The position numbers were made by a program, and so were the translations under genes. Shown in pieces: positions 53,103-64,000 of a stretch of 64,000 bases of DNA. The notes under the pieces are model-generated. The model did not search any database. It was not told the DNA's origin and worked only from the letters and a program-made list of their open reading frames with translations. The stretch's first letter is position 1; each line of letters starts with the position of its first letter. Origin of the DNA: Amphibalanus amphitrite (taxonomy: Eukaryota; Arthropoda; Thecostraca; Balanomorpha; Balanidae); NCBI RefSeq assembly GCF_019059575.1, contig NW_024882773.1, positions 62,001 through 126,000 of the forward strand, read 5' to 3'.

Positions 53103-53562
53103 TGTTGCACTGATGATGAGACTGTTATGTTCTGTTACAAGTGCTGTGTGACGCGCTGAAACAGTGATGTGCTACATGATGTACATGATGTCATGTCTGC
53201 AGTCTTAACTTAAAGCTGTGTGACACTACTGGTAGGAACTCGGGACACATTACATTGCCGAGATACGAAGCGGTAACCGTTTGAAAAAAAAAAAACTGAT
53301 CGGTACCATGCCACAATCCACATCTTATATGTTGCATACTTCAGCAGAGTGTGCCACAATCAATAGGCTTCGTTGTGTTTAGTTTCAGCGTCTATTTGTT
53401 GCTGTTTTCGCATGGTGCATAATATTGCTCTGCAGGTAGGCAGGCACGGATTGTGATCCGCTCTGAGGCATGAGCGGAGTGGCGCTTGCTGCTACATTGC
53501 TAATGCTGCTGCTCCAGTAGCCTGAAACAATAACAAAATAATGATATACCTATTAGGCGAAA

Positions 53563-53568
53563 AATAAA
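53563..53568 (+). terminator. candidate NFU1 polyadenylation signal
   Basis: AATAAA in gaaaaataaatgtcg, the first canonical signal after the stop at 53100-53102 (460 bp). Confidence 0.4.
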
Positions 53569-53679
53569 TGTCGCCGAACTGAATTACTCCGATTTTGCTG
53601 TCTCGTCCGAGATATACGCGTAACTCACGTCGCGCCACTGGCCTATATGGCCCCGAAAGTTTGTTATGTGTGGGGGGAC

Positions 53680-54756
53680 CGGGGCAAAGCGGCCACCCTA
53701 TTGTTTGTGAACCCCCGCATGTTTAGGGGGGGTTGGATGGACCCCCATGGTTTTTCGCAAATAACTCGCGCAAAAAGCAGCCGATCGCGTCGAAACTCTT
53801 AGTACCCTGGAGTTGATCAATTTTACACCTACCCTAAAAATGTCATGACCCTGACCCAAATGAACTTTGACCTGTGACCTGATTCTCGAGACCATGTACG
53901 GCCGGAATCGCAATTTGACGTATGTCAGCTCACATTATCCGTGCGTTTCCAGTCTTTTTGTGATTATGAACGTCCAGACATGTAAAATGATGTTCGTCCC
54001 ACGCATTACCGTGGGTGTCAAGGTCACCTGAAGGTCAGGTCAGGTCATTGACCTTTGATGACCTCGGTTCACTTTTCGAGTTTTACATGTTTCTAGGGTA
54101 GTTTTTCGAGCTGATTTCGAATTTAGTGGCCATTTGAACATTTACGTAATAGTTTTAGTGCCTTCGTAACATGTAACGACGCCGTCAGTGGTAGTTGACA
54201 CCTACAATGGCTAGCCGTCAGGACGCCTACTGGTCGACCTGACCTGACCTGACCCAACTTGGCCTAAATGCATGAAGACATCATCTGTGATCAAAACTAA
54301 CATGAACTTCGTGATCAGCACCCCGAAAAACATAACAGCTTCACTTTACGAAGTTCTAGCAGGTCCCGATTTTCCCGACTTTTGGGTCATTGACCTGACC
54401 TGGAAGGTCAACCAATGACCTAGGACCTTAAAATTGGGTATCATCGGCTTCCGCTCGTCACGGGCAGCACGCTCATTTTTTCCGCGAAGTTCTAGTTCGA
54501 TCAGGAGCCGAACGGCAGGGGAGGAGGGCCCAATCGTCCAACCGACCTCCCTCCTACGCATTAGACGCTGGCAAACGCCGCACACATGCGAGGGCTAACA
54601 TGCCGACCGACGCTTCACTTTCAGACCTGGAAAGATTCTTCTTATGTCAACGTTATCCCTCTTAAATTGTCTTTCATTTCAACTTAATTTCATATCTAAG
54701 GGCGTTCACAGATAGTGGCAAGACTTTACACCTATGCATATTGGCCGCTTTGTCCC
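53680..54756. mobile_element. possible TIR element bounded by cggggcaaagcggcca repeats
   Basis: cggggcaaagcggccac at 53680 is inverted at 54741-54756 (ttggccgctttgtccc). The interior from about 54340 to 54597 resembles the right end of the TTAA element family of 60153-61058 (tgacctgacctggaaggtca, cgcgaagttctag, ending catgcgagggctaa), so one old element probably lies inside another. Confidence 0.45.
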
Positions 54757-54775
54757 AACCCTCGGACTTCGGAGT

Positions 54776-55091
54776 CGGGGCAAAGTGGACACCGGCGATT
54801 TATTTGCCCCTACATGAGGAACAGGATAGTTTTCTCATACTACGACTAGAGTTGTTGATGGCAATAAGGTTTAAACGAGGATGGATGTTTATATTGTCAT
54901 ATTCCCACCTGTAGCTAAACAAAGCAAGAACACTCATAGAGAAGCAGTGTATATTGCATTTTTTGGTGACTCATGTAACCGAAAAGTGGCCGAAAGAAAC
55001 GCATGACGATAGGGACATTTCAATATCAATAACGTTTGTTGTTCAGATGAAAGCAAAGTAGGGCCAATTGGGGGCTGGCCACTTTGCCCCG
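54776..55091. mobile_element. 316-bp TIR element of the same cggggcaaag family
   Basis: cggggcaaagtggac at 54776 is mirrored by ggccactttgccccg ending at 55091. No coding capacity. Confidence 0.5.
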
Positions 55092-55129
55092 TTCATTTCG
55101 CCCCGCGCCTACCGTCCGAGACAAATAAA

Positions 55130-58100
55130 GGTTGTCCGGAAAAAGTTTACCCAAATAATCTTCAATATAATTTGCAACTTTTATCTAATTCGTCTGAAAT
55201 TTATACGATACTTAAAGAATGCAATGAGAAGTAAGTGGGCTAAGTTTCATGCGAATCGGTTGTATTTAGCAGGAATGGTGGTACGTTAAAAAAAAAATCG
55301 TACGATTTTGGCGCCAGCGAGCGTCATTGGAAATAACGTCCACACGAAAATTTGAATGCAGCTCTTACTTCGGGATAAATCTATTTCATTTTTACACAGT
55401 GTTATCCCAAAACAATGAGAAGTGAAAATCGTAATTTTGAGCGCATTTATATTTTTAATCATGATAGGTGCACTTCAAAGAAATGACAGCTTAAAACTGC
55501 AATTTTTCGCTTGCAAGATGAATTCATCGAACACAACGAACAGTCTTCCGTATAAAAGAACCTGCACCTTATGCATCACTGCAACAGCAAAAAAAGCTAT
55601 AATAATGCGATGCATCAGCAGTGATTTACAGCAGTGATTCACTGTTCTTCTGTACCAAGAGTGCTTCAAATACTGTCTGTCAACTGTTCATGCGGTCGTC
55701 AATGCATTTTTTTCGTACGTTTTGGCCATAGGTTTCCATGCAGTTTTCACATATTCGTAATCGGCATTGTTATTGACAAGCTTAACACTTAACAGCCTTC
55801 TGTCTCTGATGAACATTGAAATAGGCATTTTTGGACATCAATTTTGCTTCCATATGTTTTTTGTGCAGCCTACGAGTTGTCATACGGGTCAAATGTAGGC
55901 GCTAGCCACGGTGCACTATGTTTTAACTCGGGACCAAAACTGGCCAGGGCTCGTAACTAAGAAACTATATGAGATACAGACGTGTTTTTTGGCTCAAACG
56001 AAACGTTGGAGACTAACAATCATTCGAAGTGCAAAATGTTTCGGACCAGATGCTTATGTACTTGTTTATGACGTCACAGGTGTCACGAAACATATACAAA
56101 TAGTGTCATGTTCTAGCTATGAATGCACGAGCATTTAGGTATCTGTAAATTTAGAGTAATGGTAAGTCTGAGCAAGGCTCATCGACGAGGCAAGTCAAGG
56201 TTGAGGACATGACCTTGTTAATTAGCGTTGATGACCTCAGGTGACCTTTAATGCTCTTATAGGTATAAGACTTATTCATATGGTAGGTACCTACAATATT
56301 TATATTTATTTCAAAAACATTTTCAAACGTATGTTTTGATATTACCTTGATGTTAACCCTGTCTCCACTTTATTAAGTCCAGAGTCTTGTATGTTTTACG
56401 TCACATGATGTCAGGGGCGGATCCATGGCTTATCCGTTTGAAGAGGGCAAAAGTTTCCGACCCATTCGGTGACCACGACCCACCGCCGCGCCGGTAACTT
56501 TACGACGCTTCACTACGTCTGCAATCTGCCTGTGTGCAGTTCGGGGAGTTCCATCTGTTATCAGCAGCGAGCGGTCAGCTCCATCCCTTAGAATGGTTGT
56601 GACGGAAAGACCTGCCTTTCATCCAGATAGGCATCGACGCCGTATTATAGGTATTTATCATCACCAAAAGCTTTGGGAGCGGCAAAAGGATAGTCTTGCC
56701 CACACGATTCAGCTATGGGGAGGTCAAATACCCACTATGCCCTTCACTGGATCCGCCATCGCATGACGTGAAATAGTAGAATGTATCCCAAAACTTCTTA
56801 CCAATTCCTATTGTATGGTGCGTTATGTAACATGTAACATGCATGTAAAAGCACTTCCTCGCCATACTAACTGACGCTTACTGCAGCAAACGGATGCTTT
56901 TTCATAAAGGTGGACAGCACTAATGATACCATTATACCATACCACCTACATCGAACGTATGAATACTGACTGAAGAAGCCGATGGTAGCCCTGCCGAACG
57001 TAAACAGGTAATGGACGACCAAAAGCCGATCATCGTGATCAGTGCTCTGTGGCAGGTCTCTACAGTCACCTTTCAGCTCACAGTCCCATCTCAAACTGGG
57101 CACAATGAATATTTAATTGCGCTTCATCAAGTACGAAAATATGTTTATAAACTAGGTATCAAGCAAGCATGTGTAGTAGTGGTGTCAATCGGAACTTGAA
57201 TCTTCGGAATTCCGGTTTTGTCCCAATGTCCAGTTCGGAATTCGGTTGGACAATGCAATGACGGCAGACTTTAGACAACTTTGGACAATCACTTGCTACA
57301 CCTCAGCATTTTTTATAAAGTAATCGTGTTTAACACTGATTGGCGAATAGAAAGCTCAGCTTTTGAGACGATTAACACATTAAAGCTGGTAATAACACAT
57401 TAAAAACAAATTAAATAGGAGTGTTGAGTGTAAACTATTGCGTAGGTTTCGGACATCTTTGGACAAATGGCTGGTTTGGACACTTTGGACGGACAATCGA
57501 CGTAAGCATTGGAAATTGGACGGACATTGGACATTATATTTTCTGAAACCGACACCACTTATGTGTAGCGACCATACAGCTCCAGAGCCCATCTATGAAT
57601 TTACTGTAATAGCCATGGGGTGGAAGGTTCCTGTTATAAACCTACAGGTACTATACTTAATTAATTACACAGATAATGCTGTTAATATTTAAGAAACGTA
57701 TATTTCATAGGAATGCTAGCAGTTTTTGAATGAACGACTGTCATTCACCGACATTGTCCGGTCTCCGGTTCCAGAGACCTTTTGTTTTCTTCTTGCGACA
57801 CATGAAAATGCAGCTGGCACGTGTCGTGGGGGGTCGTGCCGTCAGCTGATTACGCCCCAGGGTACGACAGGTCGCACACAGGTCGGCGACCTTCCATGGG
57901 ACACCAACTCGTCACAACAGACGAGAGAATGAACGAGGAATACTAGCATTTTCCCTTGACGCACGCTAGTAGCCGTCCCATGGCTCAGCAGGAGCAGACG
58001 TGACTCGTTCAAAAAAGTGTTCACCCCCAACACCGGCGCAGTCAGGCGCAGCTGAAATTTAGAGGGCATGTATACAACTCCTTGACCCACAGTGCAGTGG

Positions 58101-58755
58101 TAGTCCGAAACCGTACACTAGCGTACAATTTTTTGTAGCTCTATTAGAACATTGACATTTTTCAAAAAATTGTGCCAATGTAAGGGCTGACGGAAATCAA
58201 TAATAACACCTATATGCATTATAATTATATAAATTATGACTCATTACAAATCCAAAAGCTCGCGCTATCGTTTGGTACCCAAATTATACCTATAGTTTTG
58301 TCAATCCAAAGCTCGAAGATGTTGGCCTGAAGCAAGGCGACTGTTTTTGCGTTTGTTCGCCGAAGTTTAGCAGAGCTTACGAGAATTGTCTGACTTTGTT
58401 GTACATTTTCAACGTTTTCAAAAGCAAAGAGAATAAAAGTTTCCGTCGTTAAAGATGCTCTGATCATTTTTGAACACGATAGTGGCCAAATGAAAACGTT
58501 CAAAAATAGTCGATATTTCGCGTCCTGGCCAGTTTTTGGCCTGAGTTAAAACACATAAAAGGTGGTGCTAGCGCTAAAATCGTGTGATTTTTTGTCGTGC
58601 CATAACTTGTGCTAAACACATTCGATTCTCATGAAACTTTGCCCTTTTACTTCTCATTGCATTGTTAAAACATCATATAAATTTCAGACGAATTGAATAA
58701 AAGCTGCAAGTTTTATTCAAGATTCTTTGGGTAAACTTTTTTCCGGACACCCTGT
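55130..58755. mobile_element. 3.6-kb element with long inverted arms, gtccggaaaaagtttaccc ends
   Basis: gttgtccggaaaaagtttac at 55131 is inverted at about 58730-58752 (gtaaacttttttccggacac, then cctgt). Homology continues inward for about 190 bp (gaatgcaatgagaagtaag versus cttctcattgcattg). A second inverted block pairs about 55890-55955 with 58505-58575 (ggccagttttggtc ... gctagcgc). The ccctgta ending resembles Tc1/mariner-type TA insertions. No transposase seen; frames inside are short. Confidence 0.65.
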
Positions 58756-59195
58756 ACATTCCAGCTTAGCTATTAGTGGGGCAAATACAGGGGCGCGGGA
58801 ACTACATTCCGACTGGGGGGGCACACCATAATAGAGATTAACCTAGGGTACCCCCAAATCTAGTTTTCTCACCGGTTTTAGGCCACTTATTTTTCACCCC
58901 TCGGCCTTTTCAACAAAAAGAAAACATTGGCAAAAAAAAGTGTGGTATTCCGTCTCAAAGCTGTGGGGGCACCGCCCCCACGGCCCCAGAGTTGGGGGGC
59001 AAGCTGCCCCCACTGCCCCCCCCCCCCCGGCTCCCGCGCCTATGGGCAAATAGCATTAAGATTGGTAGAAGACGTACGATAGCCACTCAATGCATGATCA
59101 GGAACGTTAAGGTCACTTAAACTTCCAAACGGTCATGGAATGAAATAACATTTAAAAATCGACAAATGGCCGGTCGAGGTCAAAGATCAAGGTCA
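58756..59195. other. no gene; G/C homopolymer-rich patch
   Basis: Includes C and G runs (about 58970-59035) flanked by gggcgcgggaac and ggctcccgcgcc, a possible inverted pair with 58790-58805. Nothing coding. Confidence 0.35.
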
Positions 59196-59199
59196 TTTA

Positions 59200-59745
59200 T
59201 GCGACACTCAACAAAATGGCCGATCGAGGTCAAAGATCGAGGTCATATATGCGAAAACATGTTATTTTTCGACGGGGTACCGGATAAAAAGTTTATTTAC
59301 CGCCCGATCACGCTCAAAATGCCACCAAACGACGTACCGTGATGAAAGCTTTCCGCACACTCAACAAAATGGCAGATCGAGTTCAAAGGTCAAGGTCATA
59401 CCTACCTATACCTATGCGAAAAATCGTTATTTTTTACAGGTACCAGATAAAAAGTTTATTTACCGTCCGATAGCGGTGTGCGGTGAGTTTTCGTGATGGC
59501 GCGTCGTTTGGTGGCATTTGAGCGCGATCGGACGACAAATAAAGTTATATCCGGTACCCTGTCGAAAAACAATGGCTTTTGCGTATGTGATCCTGACCTT
59601 TAACCTCGATCGGCAATTTTGTTGACTGTGTGGGAAGCTTTCGTCACGGCGCGTGGTTTGGTGGATTTTTGAGCGCGATCGGACGGTAAATAAACTTATT
59701 TGGTATCCCGGCGAAAACGGTTTTAAGCCCCTAGAGGTCAAAGTA
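59200..59745. repeat. multi-unit foldback repeat with aggtcaaag words
   Basis: Units containing ggtaccggataaaaagttta and gatcacgctcaaaatgccac (about 59275-59365 and 59440-59475) recur reverse-complemented at about 59500-59570 and 59620-59715 (tttgagcgcgatcggacg, aataaacttattt). The block thus folds on itself about 59480. Confidence 0.7.
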
Positions 59746-60152
59746 CTTGACCTAGGTCAAAATGAATGATATTTTGTAAACCAGCGTGTCAAGATCTATC
59801 GGTTGACATAGTTTGGTGAAGTTCTAAACTCGACGCTGAAAACGAACTCGAATACGACGCTAACTCTTTATCTAGGTGATTTATCTCTTTAACTAGGTAA
59901 AAAAGGACTTTTTTAAATAAGATCATTTATTGCTTTCATTAGTAAAATTATAATCATAGTCAGAGTATCTAAAAAACATGCGATTTAGGCACGCTAACTT
60001 GACGCACATCCGGAAACTCCGGTGTGACTCATTCGAACGACCGCAAGCACTATACCTAACTGGCAACCAATAACTGGAGTTAACACCAGTTGTGAATTAT
60101 TGGCTTGCATCGGGTGGCCGCTTTGCTCCGGTCTCCCCGAGTTATGCTTTAA

Positions 60153-61058
60153 CCCTCGCCCGCACATGCCATTTTCCCATCCTAGAACGCACATGGGGGG
60201 GGGGGTGGTTGCCACCCCCCCCGCGCCATTTCGTTCCTGTTGGAGATAGAGCTTAGCAGTAAAGACCAAAAAGATTCTTTGGGAAGAGACGAATCCAATG
60301 ATACCCAGTTTTACCTTCTCAGGTCAGTCATTGACCTTCCAGGTCAGGTCAAACTAAAAAATGTTGATGTTTTGGGTCACCGTTGGATATCAAGTGCGCT
60401 GCTTATCAAATACCGATGACGATGCTGTTTTCTGGTGCCAAGCCAGCTAGAACCTCTTTGTCATACTATCCGACCAGAATTTTGCTGCTGAGGTCATTTC
60501 AGGTCAAGTTAGGTCAAGGTCAATTATATGTGTTTGTATGTCTGTGTGTGTCTGTGTGTATACTGATGTGTGCACCGATTGTTTTTGGGTCCATATCACA
60601 TGAAATCATGATCTGAGAAGCTTTTACCAAAAATGCAGTCAAAAAACTTCACAAAAAGTAAATTCAGCTTGCCTAAAACGCAATTATCTTAGATGACCTA
60701 GGTTGACCTTGACCCTGACCTTGACCCCTGTACATCGTCGAACAACATGTTCCATGATAGGTGGGAGGTAAGACTGGCAAAAAAGGCCGAAATCAGGGTG
60801 TCAAAAGCTCACAAGGCCCATGGCAAACGCAAGATGTTGAGAATTGGCCATTTGGGTCATGACATGACCTGAAAAACAAGGTCATATCTCCGAAACCAAA
60901 AATCACAGAAACTTGAAATTTTCAGTGGACATCAAGAAAGAATAGACAAGCAGCTATACGAAAAATCAGCCTTCTAGCTCAAAAAATGTTGAGTGCAGAG
61001 CAGAAAGACTGCCTGGGGGGGGGTGGGGTGGCAACCCCCCCCCATGTGCGGGCGAGGG
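60153..61058 (-). mobile_element. intact 906-bp TTAA element, family of the 24.5-41 kb outer element
   Basis: CCCTCGCCCGCACATG at 60153 is perfectly inverted at 61043-61058; TTAA flanks at 60149-60152 and 61059-61062. Subterminal poly-G/C runs, several aggtca/tgacct words and no open frame: a typical non-autonomous element. It supplies the uninterrupted reference for the copy broken by the satellite element. Confidence 0.85.
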
Positions 61059-61476
61059 TTAAGGGAATAGTTCACTTTTAACATGGAGTTTTTAACTGGA
61101 ATAGCAGTTCCATAGCTTGAGCTGAAACAAGCACAAATCAGGACCTTCACGGCCCAAAGATCACTCTAGGCAAAGATATTTCATTTCTCGTCCCGAAAGA
61201 AATGCCTTGCTGAAGAAATACCCTGAATGCGGCCAGCTCAGCCTCAGCTCGGCGTCAGCCAATCAGCATGCTGCTTACAGTCAATGGGTTTGAACTACGC
61301 AATATTGGTCAACGCGTAATAAGCTTCGGCGTCAAACAATATTTCATATAGAATATAAGTATTCCTATATCAAAATATAGAAATAATCTTGTTATAAAAG
61401 GTTTTATTTTCTTTCCTGATCATTTTGGGATTTCTATTGCAAAAAAACTAATTTCGGGAAGGTGAACTAACTAGTT

Positions 61477-61560
61477 ACAGGGTGTCCCATAAGTTCCTTC
61501 TCACCTTTATTTTTCTTTTAGAGGCTCTCTTATTTAAAGCCACGCTTAATTTGTTTTGTA
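61477..61560 (+). mobile_element. single cagggtgtccc element end
   Basis: ttacagggtgtcccataagt looks like the left terminus of a TA-target element related in style to the mariner at 61854. No inverted partner was found within a kilobase. Confidence 0.35.
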
Positions 61561-62059
61561 ACTGAGCTTTTGGGGTTGCTCAGTCGGCCACTTCTGTAAG
61601 TAACGCTGTAACGCTGGCCACTTCTGCAGCGTCCATCGTACACCCCCACATAACTATATTGTACATATCCACAAATTGATTGTGACAACTACTGTCTGAT
61701 TGTGCCGTTGATTTAGGCTGCGCCAAACAATGTGATGATTCATGCAGATTCTATGTTGTTATTTTGTATATTGTATATTGATCTTGTGTGTTGTATATTG
61801 TACATGTATCGTAGATATCATGGACGGCGCATCGTTATTTCGAGAGCCATGTACAGGGTGTTTCACTAAAAGTGTCAAAAAGTAAATGCTTATTAAAGAT
61901 ATATAAAATACGCAAAGCACGTGGTTGCGCACGTGGCTTTGTTGCAAATTTTTGGACATTTATGCTTTGGCCACTTAAGATATATTTTACACTCATATGG
62001 AGCGAGGGCAGGAGGCCAAAGTTACTTGTCGTTTTTTTCCCTTATACAGAACAAGAACA

Positions 62060-62285
62060 GGTTATTTACATCGCAACAGGAGCGGTGGATTACACTTACA
62101 TTTGGTGCTATCAGAAACATTGAAACCGTACGCCGACTTTTCAGGAAACGTTTCACTCTCTCACCTCGCTACGACCCAGATTATAAAAGTTTCAAAGGGC
62201 TTCTTGAGAGGTTTAAAAGGGTTCCTTTGATGCCGGTTCCAGTCCAAAAAAGCGGGTCGCCCCCACCTCTCGGCGGGAATCGTTG
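62060..62285 (+). pseudogene. transposase N-terminal helix-turn-helix remnant
   Basis: FTSQQERWITLTFGAIRNIE, then TVRRLFRKRF and SFKGLLERFKR follow the pattern of the DUF4817-like HTH found at the start of many arthropod mariner transposases (E-R-x-x-I ... x-x-V-R-R-L-F-R-x-R-F ... L-x-x-K-F-R). It runs to a stop at 62284-62286; the catalytic core that should follow is gone. Confidence 0.6.
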
Positions 62286-62464
62286 AAAAGGTCAGGGTCT
62301 TTTTTAGGGCCTTTTAAGATAAGAAGCTTATTTCAGCATCAGAAATAGCCAAGCCCTTACAAGTTATCAAAAACAACCACTGTAACGGCTGTAGCCACCA
62401 AGAACTGGCTGGACCAGAAGTTCCGTTCCCGAGCCGAATAATCAGCTGCCTCACCGCCCGCCCC

Positions 62465-62626
62465 TGGCCAGCGCGAGGCCCCGATCTGTCACCGCTAGCC
62501 TTCTGGTTTTGGTCAGTAGCTCTCGCAGAGCTGAGGAAGACTCAAGTCGCATCACTTTGGGAGCTGAAGAGCACAATGCAAGGCTTTGCCGACAGTCTGG
62601 ACGCTGAAGATGAAAACGGGCTGTGA
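62465..62626 (+). pseudogene. mariner DDE transposase C-terminal remnant
   Basis: WPARGPDLSPLAFWFW followed by LWELKSTMQGFADSL and a stop at 62624-62626. The Trp-Pro-Ala-Arg-x-Pro-Asp-Leu-x-Pro motif carries the third catalytic Asp of DDE transposases. Upstream RIISCLTARP fits the same family after a one-base shift. Confidence 0.75.
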
Positions 62627-62831
62627 GGCACCTCCGGACACGTGCCGAAACGGTGCATCAAAAGAAGGGGCGGATATGTGGAATAGGTTTGAGTGACGGT
62701 GATATCATTTTTTATATATTCAAATGTCCAACAATCGCGGATGAATTGATGTGCAAATGTATATAGAAAACATTGTTATTATGTGCATTAGGGCCTTTTA
62801 CTTTTTGACACTTTTAGTGAAACACCCTGTA

Positions 62832-63445
62832 TATATGAAATTATTCTCTCATCAAGGAGCTGATTGAAGCGCTGCACGATTTATTGATTGATGGAATCGA
62901 ATTTTGTTTGTTTGTGTCGACAATTGTTTCTGTACATTCTGAAGATGGCGCAAGCCGAAATATATCAATGATTTTGTTTAATTATTCAATTTCAACAAAA
63001 AAGTGCAAAGAATGAGCATAAGGTTGTTTATACATACTTTTCTACTTTTGGGGTTGCAATGGCAACTGTGAATAGGCTCCACGCTAACTAATTCGTCTAG
63101 ACAAAATATTTTTTGCTAGAGAGTTCACTTCCTGTGGAGACGGCTTACGCCGCAACATAGAGGTCTCCGATACGGGTACGTCTCGGTATTTAGTCCGCAC
63201 GTGGGCCATTTGCGACGGTTGATGGTGATTGAGGCCATCCAGTCTGTAGCCAATGTCTGTCGCTAACTGGACGCACAGTCAGCAAGTGACGCCGATGATT
63301 TGTCGGGAGTAAATCGCTGCAAGTTATGCTCTTTTTTGTCAGCTCTCAGGAGTGAGCCATGTAGCCAAAACTGTGTGGCGCCAAAGTGGCCGTCAAAAAG
63401 GTCTTAGCGTTAGAAAGTTGGTAAGCACTAAGCAGGCTTTTCAGG
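62832..63445. other. no gene recognised
   Basis: AT-rich, no domain. The integrase expected upstream of the BEL/Pao C-terminus is absent here, so this is either flanking DNA or badly decayed element. Confidence 0.35.
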
Positions 63446-63817
63446 ATGGATTACCAGCTGTCTAAGAGTATTATTAAGAGTGTAACGTTACCATTCGGAG
63501 TCTTCTCCCAGGCGGACCATGGAAATAGAAAAAAATGGAAGCAAGCTCGTCATTTCGCAAATGTTTTTTGGACACGGTGGAGATCCGAATACTTACCGAC
63601 TCTACAAGAAAGGCACGTTATGACAGAAACAAGAAAGAACTTTCAACCAGGAGACACAGTTCTGCTTGTTGATGATAGTGTTCCCAGAGGCCAGTGGCCA
63701 CTCGGTTTGATTGAAGCTGTTCGAACTAGTTCCGATGGATTGGTTCGATCTGCGACTGTCCGAACAAGAGGGACAGTAATGCAGCGCCCAGTGACAAAAC
63801 TGGTGAAGTTAAATTGA
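63446..63817 (+). CDS. BEL/Pao retrotransposon polyprotein C-terminus (DUF5641), partial
   Basis: PFGVFSQADHGNRKKWKQAR, then FANVFWTRWRSEYLPTLQER, FQPGDTVLLVDDSVPRGQWP, LGLIEAVRTSSDGLVRSATV and RPVTKL form the DUF5641 domain that closes BEL/Pao Pol proteins after the integrase. The catalytic integrase core is not found upstream, so only the last about 120 residues remain in this window; Met 63446 is an internal residue rather than a native start. The stop at 63815-63817 is followed directly by a polypurine tract and LTR-like sequence, as expected at the 3' end of such an element. Frame intact. Confidence 0.9.
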   Translation: MDYQLSKSIIKSVTLPFGVFSQADHGNRKKWKQARHFANVFWTRWRSEYLPTLQERHVMTETRKNFQPGDTVLLVDDSVPRGQWPLGLIEAVRTSSDGLVRSATVRTRGTVMQRPVTKLVKLN

Positions 63818-63846
63818 AACCTCTCGTTTTCGACCCCTCGTGGTTT

Positions 63847-63858
63847 CAAGGGGGTGGG
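63847..63858 (+). promoter_or_regulatory. polypurine tract of the BEL/Pao element
   Basis: caagggggtggg immediately precedes TGTTGGCGCC, the place where plus-strand DNA synthesis is primed in LTR retrotransposons. Confidence 0.6.
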
Positions 63859-64000
63859 TGTTGGCGCCGCCCAGCAAGAGGGTTCGCCGCAGTGTGTATA
63901 CGCGAGAAAATTGTCACGCGATTTTATAATTTCGAATTCAGTATTTTGTTTCCGTCTCAGCTGGAGTTTATTGCAAGTTTATTGCGCTAAATTGAATATG
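63859..64000 (+). mobile_element. start of the 3' LTR of the BEL/Pao element (cut by window end)
   Basis: Begins TGTTGGCGCCGCC, a TG start directly after the polypurine tract; the remaining 140 bp are non-coding. The CA end lies beyond the window, so the LTR length is unknown. Confidence 0.6.

Larger units (their letters stand above)
61854..62829 (+). mobile_element. 976-bp mariner-like element with perfect 33-bp TIRs
   Basis: CAGGGTGTTTCACTAAAAGT at 61854 continues in a 33-bp perfect inverted match to the right end at 62829; TA flanks on both sides (61852-61853, 62830-62831) are the mariner/Tc1 target duplication. Inside are an N-terminal helix-turn-helix remnant and a C-terminal transposase remnant with the middle deleted, so it is non-autonomous. 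Confidence 0.9.

Noticed and set aside
61872..62063. N-terminal extension of the frame in the mariner-like element
   Set aside because: It translates the terminal inverted repeat itself and has no similarity to transposases; only the part from about 62060 shows HTH character.

Overview
The window is nuclear DNA of an animal, most likely an arthropod and possibly a crustacean. The reasons are spliced genes with GT-AG introns, a BTB-C2H2 protein whose BTB domain has the arthropod tramtrack-group signature, orthologs of ING4/5 and NFU1, and a high load of LINEs, BEL/Pao and TIR elements. Nothing bacterial is seen. The species cannot be named from sequence alone.

Layout. 1-10 kb: low-complexity DNA, a decayed LINE (family A, 2.48-3.71 kb), a 221-bp inverted-repeat MITE, and a minus-strand LINE (family B, 6.03-9.18 kb) whose reverse transcriptase carries an in-frame triple repeat. 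10.3-11.5 kb: a two-exon ING4/5 gene with a 26-bp minisatellite starting at its splice donor. 14.8-19.7 kb: a minus-strand BTB/zinc-finger gene rebuilt as four coding exons that join in frame to 374 aa. Its last intron holds an intronless plus-strand gene for a four-helix membrane protein (16.9-17.6 kb). 20.3-22.1 kb: a second family A LINE with a long open RT frame.

22.6-53.1 kb is best read as one locus, the mitochondrial iron-sulfur scaffold gene NFU1. A presequence-like exon at 22.64 kb (inferred) joins in phase to certain exons at 46.5, 49.8, 50.7, 51.3 and 53.0 kb. The putative 23.8-kb first intron is filled by nested repeats: a TTAA-type element (24.5-41.0 kb) is split by a 15.6-kb long-TIR element flanked by a 9-bp direct duplication. 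That element is made almost entirely of a 144-bp satellite (about 65 units forward, about 21 inverted) and is itself split by a 2.8-kb TTAA element. A broken 3' exon resembling the Abl kinase actin-binding tail lies at 41.2-42.5 kb. Intron 2 of NFU1 is a TTAA element within a TTAA element. The last intron holds an 82-bp tandem array that repeats the final splice acceptor plus the start of the last coding exon, ten decoys before the real one.

53.5-64 kb: no host gene recognised. It is a mosaic of TIR and foldback elements, a mariner-like element with transposase remnants (61.85-62.83 kb), and the 3' end of a BEL/Pao retrotransposon with the start of its LTR (63.4-64.0 kb). Many of these elements are rich in AGGTCA/TGACCT words.
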